A stretch of 51,701 nucleotides of DNA from Priapulus caudatus (GCF_000485595.1 NW_014577485.1:111431-163131); one strand, 5' to 3'; shown: positions 33,064 through 45,977, counted from the first letter of the stretch. A program made the numbers and translations. Notes: generated from the letters alone by a model not told the origin.

Positions 33064-35500
33064 AATATCTGGAGCACGCTAACGTATTACTGAATCGTTC
33101 GAATACAGCGAGAGCGGTTATAACTTTAGCAACCGTGTGGGAAATCAATCAGTCTGCTAATATCGATAATCACGTATCGAAAATACGCGCCCGACACGCG
33201 ATGCCTTTATAACGTATAGATCGCACCTATATGCAGACGATGATGACTCATTAATCTAGTCTACATAAGTAATTACACATATGTAACTTCTCGCGGAGTC
33301 GTTCTCGCTAGATATTAATCTATAACGATGCGTGGATCCATATTGCAGAGGTTGTTAGCCCCCTCAGGAGTTAGCTTTGTTGTATACCTCGTACTGGAGG
33401 CGGCCGGGTGGTATAGGTGAATTATTTATCCTGCGGGGAACTTGTTGACAAAACAAGCTCCCCTCTGCACCCTGCGAATCCCACCGCTCGCTTTGTGCGA
33501 GACAACGGCCGCCTAGCATCTGTCTAAACACACGGACCGCACGTATGAATGAATGCCATCGAATTATGATCGGAAGCGGAGTGGCTGAAGAGCTGCGCGT
33601 GTTACAGACCCATAGCATAACAGGGGTGAAGCAGGCTATATAATGCCGGTGTTCACACGCGCGCGGTCATATACACTGTTGCCATTGTGCGTATTGTCTT
33701 TTGTCCGCGGCGAGGTGTCATCAAGCAACAGATGTGAGGACGACAAACACGACGTAAAATAGACATAAAGAGCCTATAATATTATCATAAGCTGCGTGCA
33801 TCAGCAACGCGTGGCCTGTGTCTGTTGCGAATATGGTCTAAGCACGTGCATAGGCAGCGTATATGTGCAATATTCACGGTATGTAATCCATTTTCATTAT
33901 TCTGTATGGTTCTTAATTTCTACGTACGCGGGCTATCGTCGAACCCTTGATTATTGTCGGAAACCTTATTCTATGGATTTAGCGTATACAGCGCTAATAT
34001 TTCCTATTAAAAAGCTATATGTGCTGTTTAAACCTACGCAGCAGCTTATATGAAGTTACCATAAATATACGCTTGCCTCAGTAAAATGTGTTGGTGTTGA
34101 GCTGTTTTAGATTATCCGAATTATTGATGATTGATGATTGGTTTGAATATTTGCTTATTGGTGATTAGCTGATTAAATTTTAGTTATTAATTAGTAATCG
34201 GGTTGTTTGTATCTCAGTGATCCATTGGGCATGCTCAGCCTTATAAATATGTAATAATTCATTTATTATCGATAATTATAATAATAATAATTGTTTATTT
34301 TAAATATCTCATATTTTTATGTTAATATAAAGGTAATAAAACGATATTGTATATTTATCGCTTCATTTATTCAAACATTACCATCGATAATACATGGACA
34401 CAGAAATCCGCCCACTTTTAGTTATTATTAGGCCTATACTCAAGCCTAGGTCTTTGGTCTAGGCTCATGCACTTGGCTTTGCTAAGATGATGAAATCACA
34501 CGTGAGTACAGGTTAATTAGGTCAGTGGTTGGGAGAGTAGAGCGTTGCTCAACTTCTAGTTCGCGATTATTCATCGAAACACTTTCAATCGCATGGTTAT
34601 ATGAACTGAACAGCGCTTATGTTTACTATAGACACCGTTCCTATAGCTACCAGGTGACGGTTCGCTTTACGTCAAGCTATCCAGGTGCGAAGATGGAAAT
34701 GCGTAGATAGACAGGGAAGCCTTACTAGAGCATTACCTATAAAGTGCTCCACTCAAAATTATCCACACGATGTCGCAGCAGATGGTAAACACTCCCGATA
34801 TACAAAGACGAGTACAGGACGTATATAAAGGACTAACCATCGAACGCATTATAAAATAATGACGTTTCTCGCTGATTTAATGCGAGTTTTACGATGATGC
34901 AATGATGGCTGCATCGCGGAGCATAAATCTTTCATAACGAAATGTTAATTAAAGCAGAATGTTGTTGAATTCATTAAGCGTTCCCATGACAATATCGAGC
35001 GAATTTCACGACTCTGGCTTTATTGATAAACAGAAACTGGATATAATCACACTGCAATAGGTCTCCCACCACCACCACCGGCCCTTGCCGAGAAAGATTT
35101 AGTGGTATTCAAACGACTGTGTTGAGTCAGTTTCGAGTAGGCATGCAGTGGTGCCCACCAAATGACAGGCCTCTTGTCCGCGTGCAGCGTGTAATTACTA
35201 CGAACTATAAACTACTAAGCTTCCACTAATTGCCGACTATTTGTCCGACCATATAATACTTCGGGTCATTGTCGCTAGAGGTCGTACTCGTTAAGGCATG
35301 CTCACATTGCCTTCATGTAACCATAAATCTATAATCTACGCACACTATTACCGAGCGTGACGAAGTGTTCATAACGAAGGTTAAAATGTCTATAATCGAG
35401 TGAAGCGACATGCAAACACGTTAATTCTTATAGTGGCACACGAGTAGCTCGACGCTTTTGTCGCGTGAATTAATTTTTTCACGTGAACTCTATTGAATTG
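33060..35500. other. Long intergenic stretch, no gene seen
   Basis: About 2.4 kb of AT-rich DNA. Small open frames (33,364-33,618 minus; 33,796-34,053 plus; 34,525-34,710 plus) have no recognisable domain, no signal sequence and no splice context that I can support. Confidence 0.55.
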
Positions 35501-35754
35501 TGAGGCATGCGCAACAGTGTGTTGCTTAAATTAATGTGTGTGTGTGTGTGTGTGTATTTGTGTGACACACACTACCAGGGTGCAACAGCTGCAGTTAACA
35601 ACAGATTAATTAATGCGCCTCTGCTGAACACGCATCGTGTTTTCCCACTTTCCTATACCATCAGCGAAGCGATATACGTTGTGGTATCGCCCATCGCTGC
35701 CCCGTATATCATTGTCTCTCGTTTACATATCGTATATCATATGTTCGTTTCGTT

Positions 35755-35875
35755 TATGTTTGTTATGTTCGTTATGTTCGTTATGTTCGTTATGTTCGTT
35801 ATGTTCGTTATGTTCGTTATGTTCGTTATGTTCGTTATGTTACGTTTATGTTCGTTTATGTTCGTTATGTTCGTC
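35755..35875. repeat. 9 bp minisatellite (GTTATGTTC)n
   Basis: About ten direct copies of GTTATGTTC with slightly changed copies at the right end. The flanks share ATCATTGTCTCTCGTT and TACATATCGTATA motifs (about 35,710 and 35,925). A multiple of three keeps several frames open, giving Phe-Val-Met runs that are unlikely to be a protein. Confidence 0.9.
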
Positions 35876-35879
35876 GATA

Positions 35880-36880
35880 TGTTCATATCGTTTACATATC
35901 GTATACATATGTTTACATCTCTCGTATATCATTGTCTCTCGTTACCCATGCCCAAATACACAACTTATACCAGCACAACATCACCACTACCCACTAGCTT
36001 TTGTACTAGCGTATCATCAGCTAACTCTTACCTGTGTGTTATCATCTTACGTTTTCCGGTATATAACGTATGCGTTAATGCGGAAAACGTAAACTATGCA
36101 ACCACGAGCAATGTTAGAGAGATCGGGTCTTGTTGTTTACACTTGTTTGGCAAAATGGGCCCGGGGTTACTATTATTTGAGGCTAGTTACTGTTATTACT
36201 TTTATAGATTAGGAGCTTAAAGTGAATACATCGTGGAAAAAATATAACTATCAGTCTCCATACTTCTATTTTCTATTGTGCTATAATACGTGCATACCTA
36301 AATGCTCACGAGTGTGCGGTTACAGCAAACATGTATACTAACCATATACGCCAGAGGTATCCACGTGAGCTGTGCCACGAGCCTAACAATGTTCGTTAGT
36401 TTCCGGTTTTCGCTGGTGTGTGTTCAGGTATTCCTTGACGCACGGCGATACGTGACACCAGTGCCACATATTGAACGCGCCGACCAGCGCAGAATCAATC
36501 GATATATCGATCAATCGATGCACGTTATATCCTTATCGATATTGAAGTCCTCGCAGCGTCTTGATGAAGTAATCAGAAGGGATTCTTCTACTGTCGTCTT
36601 CGGTCGTGTGAGGTTTACGTGTCCCTACATGCCATCGCATACATCGTGGCAATCTCTACATGCCGTGTACATGTACGCCCATATACCGAGCCACTGTAAC
36701 CCGAATCCTCGCGTTTATATATATAGTTGTCGTGTTTCGGATCACCTCGAGATCGCATCGCAGAACGAGTAAGACGATGAGAGTCGGGCGCTCGTCGTTT
36801 TCGCTCGATGTGACACGGGGAGCAGGAGTTAGTCGCGTGAATCTAGGACGACGTAGCTCGCCGGAGTGGACGCGCGGCTG
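35880..36880. other. Intergenic stretch with an ATCGAT cluster
   Basis: No gene recognised. At about 36,488-36,542 ATCGAT or CGAT occurs several times, including ATCGATATATCGATCAATCG. This might be a transcription-factor site cluster, but nothing nearby identifies a target gene. Confidence 0.4.
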
Positions 36881-36881
36881 C

Positions 36882-36985
36882 TGCCACTGATGCTGCGACT
36901 GCTGCTGCTATTGCTACTGCTGCTACGGTTACTGCGGCTACTACTGCTAATACTGCTGCTAGTGCTGCTGCTGCCACTGCTGCCT
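36882..36985. repeat. CTG-rich trinucleotide tract
   Basis: Interrupted CTG/CTA units. Gives a poly-Leu frame on plus and a poly-Ser frame on minus, both repeat-driven. Confidence 0.85.
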
Positions 36986-36989
36986 TTTC

Positions 36990-37875
36990 GGCTCCGAGCC
37001 AGCGATCGCCCTGCACGCGTCGTCTGCATAATTTATACCGATGCCTTTAATTGCGGCCGACGTGCGCATGCGCGCAGGTGTCGCGTAGGGACCGTTGTCA
37101 AGTGCGCACCGAGACGTGGTAAGTGTGCGAGAGATCGGCAGACAGAGAATGAATCCATACGTGTCGCGCCCACCTCCGGTGGCTTTGCTAATGATATGTA
37201 CCTAATAACAGATGCGAAGACGCAGCGGGATGCCTCATGACGCAGGTACACATGGCGGTAACCTCAGTGAGGATTACAGTGCTGTATGCGTTATTGGTAT
37301 AATGGCCGTCTTCCTCTGACGTAGCATAGCGCAGGTGATAGCGGTGAATTGCACAGCTTGCTTTATACAGTCGTAAAATAGAGCAATTATTATTGTAAAG
37401 TTGTAAACGCTAAATATACAGTCGAATTAATGAAAAAGCCGTTATAATTATGCATATAGATAGAGAGCGAGTGAAATTGTCGTTGCAAAAAGGGCTAATT
37501 GTTTTTCTTAATTAATAAATTACCAAGGAGCGCCAATTTTTTGTTATAAATGATGCGCTTGTGGGTATATTTAGGCATGGACTGTATTTACAAAATTAAT
37601 TATGTTCGAGAGGTATTATAAGACACTTATGTGTATATTTATGTGAATAAATATTTCGAAAATACTCGCCCTATTCCTTCCTATATCAGTAAAAGTTCAC
37701 GTAGATGGACGTATTATTAAAAACATGTTTTATTGAAAATAATATACGTCGCCCTAACAGCTCGTAGGCCTACTTTAAGTTGCGCTTATGATGTGATAAG
37801 AATTGTATTATGGAATATTTGAAAAATTGTGAATAGTGCATATTTGTGCGGTTTTCTCGCTTCTTAAGGCTAACG
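36990..37875. other. Intergenic stretch, no gene seen
   Basis: No domain-bearing frame. One short motif resembles a tRNA A box but lacks a B box. Confidence 0.5.
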
Positions 37876-38026
37876 CTCCATTAAGAGTGTTCCCAACTTT
37901 GATATCATTAATGCTAATGATTAATGATTGATAATCCTAACCCTAACCCTAACCCTAACCCTAACCTAACCTATAACATAACCCTAACCATTAATGACAT
38001 TAAAGTTGGGAACACTCCTAATGGAG
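37876..38026. mobile_element. Hairpin element enclosing telomeric (CCCTAA)n repeats
   Basis: A 38-base arm at 37,876-37,913 (starting CTCCATTAAGAGTGTTCCC) recurs inverted at 37,989-38,026 with three transition differences. Between the arms lie about five CCCTAA units (37,935-37,972) with a few degenerate ones. The size, arms and intergenic setting suggest a foldback or MITE-type element carrying telomere-like sequence. Confidence 0.7.
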
Positions 38027-38601
38027 TATCACCCCTTCTTAATCTCCATATGCGCCCTACGTTATCATTTTTCCCCTCTGATTGTCCGTTTTTATTTCCT
38101 ATTAAACTATAATTTTAATCGTTGAGATTACCCCCAAGGAGCCGTAGAAACAAGTATTTATGACATCATAAGTATAAAATGTCATAACCTTTGAAGCCAA
38201 GTGTTGTGCAAGAGGTATGACATATTAGACATGTGATTGCCATAACTAATTACGAAGATTCTCACAACGAACCCCTTGATTTCTGATAATCTAAAACTCG
38301 AATTAGAACAATCACTCGTTCAGCGCCATTGTACATCGTTGCCATGTTTACGTCGTCATGGTACTCTTAATCGCGGAAGAAGAAACACGCAGAACTGTAG
38401 AAGCATGTGAGGAGCAACGATGTAAAGGTATATAGGCGCTGGCCAGCGAGGATCAATCGACTGGACATAGATATTCAACGGCAGAAGGAGATTCGGGAAA
38501 AGATCATCAACGTGGGTCCACGGGCGAGTAAGGTGAAGATGTCGCGCTTGCTTAGATGACAGCCTTCCCTGTCGCGGCTTCTCTCTCCATCCGTCCACAC
38601 A

Positions 38602-40277
38602 ATGCAACGCACGTACAGAAAGGAGCACGCGGTACGAAAGCCGAGGCTGCCTGCTCCGTCGGCGCGACCAAAAGCAGCAACAGGCGTTACCGCCGGCGCC
38701 AAGTCCGCCGCGAAGAATCTGTCGAATGCGGAGAAAACTCCATCGAGAATTCCAACGGCCAGACGAGGCGTGCCCGCACACAAGCATGCGACAAGTAAAG
38801 CGGCATCGTCAGCCGTGAGCCGCACTGCAAGTGTGCCTAGGGTCGCCGTCACTCACGGATCACTTCCCATCGGCGTAGAGGGAGAGCCCAGGGTGGATGT
38901 GTCGATCGAACACTGCGCTCACAGGCTATTCGAAGGTATATCAGGTAGGCGGCTGGCGGGCGTTGTCTAGATTCGTGGAGCACAGTGCGTTAAAAAAATT
39001 AAAAGGATAATTAACACGTCAGATATATGTAACTAAAGATATCACAATATATAATTTGACAGAGAGTGCACAGGAGGGGCGAGTCAATTGATATTTTTAT
39101 CACAGTGGATATACGTGTAAATTGCGGCCTCGGTTGACGAAGATGGATACGATTACTAACACAAAGCAAGAATATAGAATAATAAAATAATGCCTTCATA
39201 TTGGACGGCGTATGATTACACAAGGACATGCTCATGGACGTAGTCACGCACGCGCTTATTTATAATCATTTATATTTATTAATGGTAATCAATTTAACGT
39301 ATAACAAGTAATGTGATATCAATACACATGCTTGTTAACAAATAAAACGAGTCGATATATTTCGACAGCAAGTGATAACCTGAACATATATAATATAATA
39401 TAATAGTAGTTATAATAATATAATATATATAATATAATACATGATATAATAATACTATAATATAATATATGATATAATATATATATAATATAATATAATA
39501 TAATTATAATGTAATGAAGATATAATATACATATAATATAATATAATATAACCTATCATGAATATAATAGATTAATATCGATATCATATAATCATAATAT
39601 AGATATACATATAGATATAATATCGATATAATATAATATGAATATAATATAATCCAGTATATATAATAATAATATAATATAACATAATATAGTGTAATGC
39701 AAAATAGTAGTATGCAATTACTCGAGTACCACCGCACCCACAGATCTGTGGCAAGATGGCGCGCTCTGTGACGTAATTCTCAAGGTCGACGACAGGCAGT
39801 TTCCGGCTCACAGGCTCCTCCTGGCGGCCAGCAGCGAATACTTCAAGCAGTTGTTTCTCAACAAGGACCTTTCGGCGAACGATCAGTTCGAGATCAGTTT
39901 GAGGGGCGTGAGCGGTGACGCAGTCGACTTGTTATTGAGAGGATTGTACACGGGGAATATTCCCTTATATGAAAGGTATAGTAAATGTACACATGTTAAC
40001 CCTAACTCCATCCCTAATCCGGACACGAACTCTGACTATAACTGTAACTAAAACCATAATTCCAACCCTAATCCTGACTCTAACCATATAACCCTAGCTC
40101 TAATCGAAACCATAACTCTAACCAAGGTCTTATCCCTAACCCTAACCCTAATAGCAGAAAAAATACTAGTGATTAAATAATGGTAGGTATGCGGAGGAAG
40201 GCACACAATCACAAATTTAGAGAAACAGATATAGAGACTTCTACGAGTGACAGCATACCTACAGATAATTATAGGCC

Positions 40278-40311
<34 letters not shown>

Positions 40312-40327
40312 ATAATAATAAATAATA

Positions 40328-40377
<50 letters not shown>

Positions 40378-43300
40378 TATCATCATCATTATCATTATCA
40401 TCATCATCATCATCATCATCATTATCATCATCATCATCATCGTAAGGTATAGTAACATCAGATGTGATGATAGAAACAACAAATATATAACGCAATGCGT
40501 TTACTTGCCCATGACTATGCCGCCGCGCAATATAGTTGAACACGGGTTATTGAAAAATTCTGTTTACGTTCTTCACATTCTAATGACATTCCGCTCTTCA
40601 AATGAAATGTAGCTGCGCTATACATTAGCTATAGTAGTGCATCAATATTTTATGGTTAACGCGAAAAATCTGACAAACTTCATTTCTCTGGATCGGCAAT
40701 CGCAAAGTAATGGAAAGCTGATTACACTTCGTGCTGACGTGGAAACAACGAAAGTAAACAGTAAAAAACCCGTAAAAGCTCATAGGGGAATTTTTCCATC
40801 TCATTACTAATCCAGGGTAATAAATAAAAGCCGCTAAGCGATATTGTTTCAGCAAGAAAGTCTGGACTCTTGGGGATTCGTGGCTCGTGTACGGAAAAGA
40901 CATGTACTAAACATCCCAGCCATTTTCTATTAATTCAATTCAGTTAAAACAACTGAACACAATCGATCGGGTGAGAACTAAATTAATGTGGCAATGATGC
41001 GCCAAACGATACCGCACTGTGCACGCGTTGCAATACTGCACTGTGCATGTCTGTGTGTGTGTGTGGGGGTGGGGGGGTGTCATTGGCGCAAATGCCACGT
41101 GGACACGGGGGAGACGCCCCCCCCCACTTTTCGAAGGGTGGGGGACATAATATCAAAATCCCCCCAGGTTTTTGAACATGTGCTTCTGCATAATTATAAG
41201 CCTCTTCTATAATATTATTATTTTGTGCTTGTCTCCACTAAATGAACAAAATAGAAAGTATAAAAAATGACTCAATTGATAGCCTAAACTGAATACAGAA
41301 ACCGCGACCGTATACTGCTGCTAGGGGGCCTAGGTAGAGAATATTGAAAGTAATTGCCAGTCTCGAGTTATTCCATATCCAATCGGACAAGCATGCACAT
41401 GGATTTAACGTAGACTTGTAATATGTAAGGCCAGTACGCGCGCGCTCGCTGGCTCTCCAGTAGCTATTGATATCTGTAATAGATATATGTACATTCGTAT
41501 ATATATTATATACACATATCGTATATATTACGTACTATTATTTAGGTCGTGCTGCACGCCAAAAGCGGTGCTCGCGCATGCGCACTATCTCTCGTGAAGA
41601 TTAATATTTTGCAAACATTGTGAATTTCCAATGAAGAGGGGTTATCCTAGCATAGATTTATATGATAACATTTCATCAGTAGACCTCACTTCAGAAATAG
41701 CAAGCAATCCTTGCATGTAAGGTCCCCGCTGCATAAACCATTAAGTACATAACCTGGCTACGTTACTGTTTCAGCGCATGCGAAATATCTCACGAGAGGA
41801 GTTTTATATTGTGATGAAATGCATTTAGTATGGTTAGGGGATATCTCAACATAGGTTTCTGTAATAAATTATTATCAGTAGACCTGTGTTTATAGTTAGG
41901 AGAGCGCCCTAGCGTGTATAGGGTGCAAAATTCTACATTATTCCCGCCCGTCCTTCTCTTTGTTTCCATTGTCGCACGCTCAGTCTCCTTCTCCTTCCAC
42001 CGCCCCTGGACTGTATTTCCTGCCACCTTCCCTCAGTTTCCCACCCCTCTCTCCTGTAGCAACCTATATTTACGTACTTTTTCTTTAGCCGTACTGCACG
42101 TCTGAACGGTGCTCGCGCATGCGCAATATCTCCCGAGAAGAAGAATATTTTGCAACAATTATTTTCCGCGAAAATTTCTGACACCAACATTCTATAACAA
42201 ATATAATTGTTCACTTTTACTTAATTATCAAATTAATTAATTAATTATTTATTTATTTTAATTATTTTTTCAATTATTCGTGACGATATTTTATTTTCTG
42301 TACTGATTTTACTTCCTAACTGACATCGCCTTATCATGTACTGACGTCACACATGACATTGTCAGGTACCTATTAGACATTCTTGCGGCCAGCCGACATC
42401 TAAAGCTACAGAGCATCACCAGCGCCGTCGAGAAGCACATTCTCAGCTCTCTGTGCGTCGACAACTGTCTTCGTCGACTGCCGATGTGCTTCAGTCACGG
42501 TCTGAACGCGGCCGTCGGCCGAGCACTCGAGATCGCTGCGGCCAACTTCGACGAGGTAAGCGATCTGAGCGACTTCACCGCGCTCAGTCCGGAGTGCGTG
42601 CTGGCGCTGCTGCAGCGGGACGACCTCTGCTGCGACAACGAGCTGCACGTGTTCCGCAAGGCGGCGCTGTGGATACAGAGCGACATCGTCGGCAGGCTGC
42701 GCGTCGCCGACGGCGTGCTGGCGACCGTGCGGCTGCCGCTCATACCGCCGCACGACCTCGTCGATCACGTCGAGACGGTCGAGTTCGTCATGGCGATCCC
42801 GGCGTGCCAGGACCTTGTCAAGGAGGCGCTGCACTACCACTGCATTCCGGCGCGTCAGAGCATACTGCAGTCGCCGCGCACCGTGCCGCGGCATCGCGCG
42901 CGCCACACGGGCATCGCGGCGGTAGGTGGCGCCCCGCGTCTCAAATCCGAGCCGCCGAATCCGGACGTGATGTTCTACGCGCTCGACACGGGCGAGTGGA
43001 GCTTCCTATGCAAGGTGAAGCATCCGTGCCACCATCACGCCGTCGCCACGCTCGGCGGCTTCCTTTATATCGCCGGCGGCGAGGCGACCAACGAGCAGGA
43101 GGCGCCGCTGAGCAGGGTACACCGCTACGACACGCGCACGGGGAAGTGGCTGCAGGTTGCGAGCATGCGCAGACCGCGAGAGAGCTTCCAGTTGGTAGCG
43201 CTCTACGGCATGCTGTACGCCGTCGGCGGTCGCCTCAACCAGGAGGAGTCGCTCGCCGACGTCGAGTGCTACAACCCGGCGACGGACACGTGGGAGGACG

Positions 43301-44019
43301 TCGCTTCGCTGAGTTCGGCCCGCCGCAGCGTCGCCGTCGCCGCGCACAGCGGAAGGTTGTACGCCGTCGGCGGCTCTGGCAACCGCATGATCTCCAGCAA
43401 AGTGGAGCGCTACAACCCGACGACGAACCAGTGGGAGAGCAGGCGCCCTCTGGCGCGACCGCGCTTCTTCGCGCAGCTCGCCTCCGTCGGCAGCCGACTC
43501 TACCTCGTCGGTGGCGCCACCGTCGACGAGGCGGGCAACCTTGTGTGCGCGCGCACCGTCGAGTGCTATTCGCCGGCGAGCGACACCTGGACGGAAGTCG
43601 CCCCGATGCTGGTGCCGCGCGCCGAGGCGGGCCTCGTTGCCATTGGCAACATGATCTACGTACTCGGCGGTTATTCGTGGGACACGCGACAGAGACTCAG
43701 CTCCGTGGAGCGATACGACACGGAGGCCGACGCGTGGACGGCTGTCAGTGAGATTAGCAGACCCTACACGGGTATAGGTGGCGCTATGCTGACGCTGTAC
43801 GAGCGCACCGACGGTGGCAGCAGCTTCGCATTTCCGAGTTCGGTTCACGTCGCTTCAGGTAAGGCGGCGTCGGCAGCCGATAGGAACGTGGCGACGGCGT
43901 CGACGAACAACGACGAGTGGGTGATCAACTCGCGCATCCTGCAGGCGCAGCCCGAGGACACGCGAGATGGTGATGTCACTGCAGGCGAAATCACATCACC
44001 CGTGCTGCCATCTATATGA
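38602..44019 (+). CDS. Kelch-like protein (BTB-BACK-Kelch), 3 exons
   Basis: Exons 38,602-38,944, 39,744-39,975 and 42,366-44,019 (TGA). Junctions TCAG|GTAGGC to CCACAG and GAAAG|GTATAG to GTCAG join in phases 1 and 2; total 2,229 bases, 742 residues. Residues 1-100 are a basic Ala/Lys/Arg/Ser-rich extension. The BTB fold spans about 101-210 and is split by both introns, with CDVILKVDDRQFPAHRLLLAASSEYFKQ-type sequence in exon 2. BACK follows from about 225 (VDNCLRRL). About six Kelch blades run from about 400 to 670, with GG doublets, Tyr and Trp in each (for example LYAVGG, DTWEDV, IYVLGG). Such proteins recruit substrates to cullin-3 ubiquitin ligases. I cannot assign a specific KLHL number. 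A consensus donor (CAG|GTAAGG) at 43,858-43,859 lies inside the open frame, so an alternative C-terminus is possible. KLHL proteins are usually about 570-650 residues. Confidence 0.9.
39395..39700. repeat. TATAA-rich repeat in Kelch gene intron 1
   Basis: Irregular TATAATA-type repeat filling much of intron 1, ending just before the second exon. Confidence 0.85.
39995..40165. repeat. Degenerate telomere-like repeats in Kelch gene intron 2
   Basis: A run of CCCTAA-related hexamers (CCCTAATCC, CTCTAACC, ACCCTAGC and so on) over about 170 bases, with the cleanest CCCTAACCCTAACCCTAA at about 40,132-40,150. On the minus strand this is TTAGGG-like. Confidence 0.75.
40275..40442. repeat. (AAT)n, (AATC)n and (ATC)n array in Kelch gene intron 2
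   Basis: ATA/AAT units, then ATAATC, then ATC runs. Minus-strand poly-Asp and poly-Met frames are artefacts. Confidence 0.95.
41056..41172. repeat. GT/poly-G and poly-C containing repeat fragment
   Basis: GT units, a G-rich run, a short middle with CCACGTGG, then a run of C and more G/C tracts (about 41,055-41,170). G-run and C-run are mutually complementary and could pair. Confidence 0.6.
41545..42165. repeat. Diverged repeats with a CGCGCATGCGC motif, intron 2 of Kelch gene
   Basis: GCGCATGCGCA followed by TATCTC-CG-GAAGA and an ATTTTGCAA-like stretch occurs near 41,572 and 42,113, with a diverged copy near 41,775 (GCGCATGCGAAATATCTC). The first two of these share ~200 further bases, including a ...CAGTAGACCT block. 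An origin as tandem or dispersed repeat is likely. Confidence 0.65.
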
Positions 44020-44275
44020 ACTCGGAGTAGGAATTAGTTGCACATTCCGCGATGACGCAAATTAGGCTGCTTGTGAGTCGCCAACTGATGCCTCGCTAAA
44101 AGCCTGCTTCACATTTCCAAAAAAAAGAACGAAATTACTAGTATAACTTTGGCATAGGCCTACTTTATTGGCAGCTTAGGGAAGAAGGAAAATTAGGAAC
44201 GTAGCAACTCACTGAAGGAACAGATTAATTTGAAGACACACTCAATCAATGTTTTCATTTTTACTGACCCCGTTT

Positions 44276-44276
<1 letters not shown>

Positions 44277-44308
<32 letters not shown>

Positions 44309-44475
44309 CTTATAAAGTTCTGTTTTCCAAATGCAAGTTAAATTACACAGCGAATATTGAAATGAAAACAGCTGGATACATAACTATATGCATAATTATG
44401 TCTCAGTTATTGTCTTCAATATTTTTTGTATATATATATATATTATATTATATATATATATATTATATATAGGCG
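44277..44475. repeat. Two (TA)n microsatellites after the Kelch gene
   Basis: TA runs at about 44,279-44,309 and 44,431-44,470, in the likely 3' flank of the Kelch gene. No AATAAA signal is obvious before them. Confidence 0.9.
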
Positions 44476-44589
44476 AGAGGGGGAGAGAAGGGGAGAAGCA
44501 TTACAATTAAACTGCATATAGATTGTAGATAATTATATATATACATAAAAGTTCATGGTGTGCGTGTTTGTTTGTTTGTGTTGTTTGTT

Positions 44590-44745
<156 letters not shown>

Positions 44746-45977
44746 CACAACAGTCAGTGAAAAGCTATGAAATACAACTAAAACTTTATTACATGCAATA
44801 TGCACTCATATATTTCTGTTATCTGACTAATACTATAGCATAAATGCATAAGGAATTCTCAATCGTGCCGTTTATGTTTTGACCACTATAACGCGTTGTA
44901 GTTAATATGAGCGTTTAGGACACATTGCGTAGCATGCGAATTTTCGCCTAGGGGCGCCATCTATTGAGGAAAATCGGTCCTGAAAATGCAGGAATACCGT
45001 TATTCTACTGCCATTGTAATGTTTCATGTGTGGACAATAATAGTTGTAACGTCTAGTTATCATCCAGTGTTGTATGTCGCCTTAAGGGCATGTATCTCTT
45101 TACGGGGGTTTATGGCTCTGTCTCTTCCTTTTTTGAAGGTAGACCGACTACCACGGCTGGCTCCTAGATGTAGGTCTGGATCTATTGTGTGTCTGTACCC
45201 ATCTATATATGTAGCGTGGAATATCGTATCGTAGACAGTAGTGACAGTGTACACATACCAAGCTGGAGTCGGAGTCTCTCTCGTTCTACTCGAAACCTCT
45301 GTGTTTTATCCGTCTCTGCCCCCCCCTCGACCTGTTTCTGCGTTTATTGTCAAGGTTTGTTGCCCCCTTGACCGGTCGCCAGTACCGTCATTAAGGTGTA
45401 CCTTAATGATGGCTGGTCGACCATTTTAGCTGTGTTCTTGGGTAGAGTGAATGCGTTCGTATCATTTTATACTGCTTACTGTCAAACGTTAATTTATGTG
45501 TCCCGCTCTTGAGTATGCGGGTTGTCTGGTGGGGCCATCGCCGGTCGTGCCTGAACGATTGTATGTGCTTTTTCTCTACCGTTCTCACGGTACCACATTT
45601 CTCTACTACATATATACGCTACGTTTACATATTTTCCTGCTTACCCTGAATCCATCTTGATGGACCCTTAAAATAGAAAGACGCTATTAGTTATGCCCTA
45701 TCTGCTATAATCTGTAGGTATGTATAGTATAATTTCTACAACAACAAAAAATACATTTCAATACTTTCTGGACATAATTATAAGCGAACACAAATATTTG
45801 ACCTGGATGTGTGGAGTATGGTGGAATAGATTAGATCATGAGTGCACGTCAAGTATGTGCTAAGAGGAATCACATTTCGTTAATAGAGAAGCATGCTCGT
45901 GATAACTTCTGCATCAAAAATCTGGATTCTCTTTGATAAGTGCAAGGAGCCCAATCTCATGAATATCGCAATCACAC
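44746..45977. other. Intergenic stretch, no gene seen
   Basis: No domain found. A 10-base-arm palindrome (TCATTAAGGT, 2-base centre, ACCTTAATGA) lies at 45,388-45,409 inside a wider imperfect inverted repeat (about 45,372-45,424). Confidence 0.5.

Noticed and set aside
36866-37240. Open frame starting with a long poly-Leu stretch that could pass for a signal peptide
   Set aside because: Driven by the CTG-rich repeat, lacks an ATG at the right place and has no domain after it.
37285-37345. A TTGGTATAATGG stretch resembling a tRNA D arm
   Set aside because: No B box, no T arm and no closing acceptor stem follow.
42406-43848. Minus-strand and shifted plus-strand frames across the Kelch exon, including a 432-codon plus-strand frame
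   Set aside because: The shifted frame has no Kelch motifs and a skewed Arg/Ala composition; the 42,366-44,019 frame has BACK and Kelch signatures.
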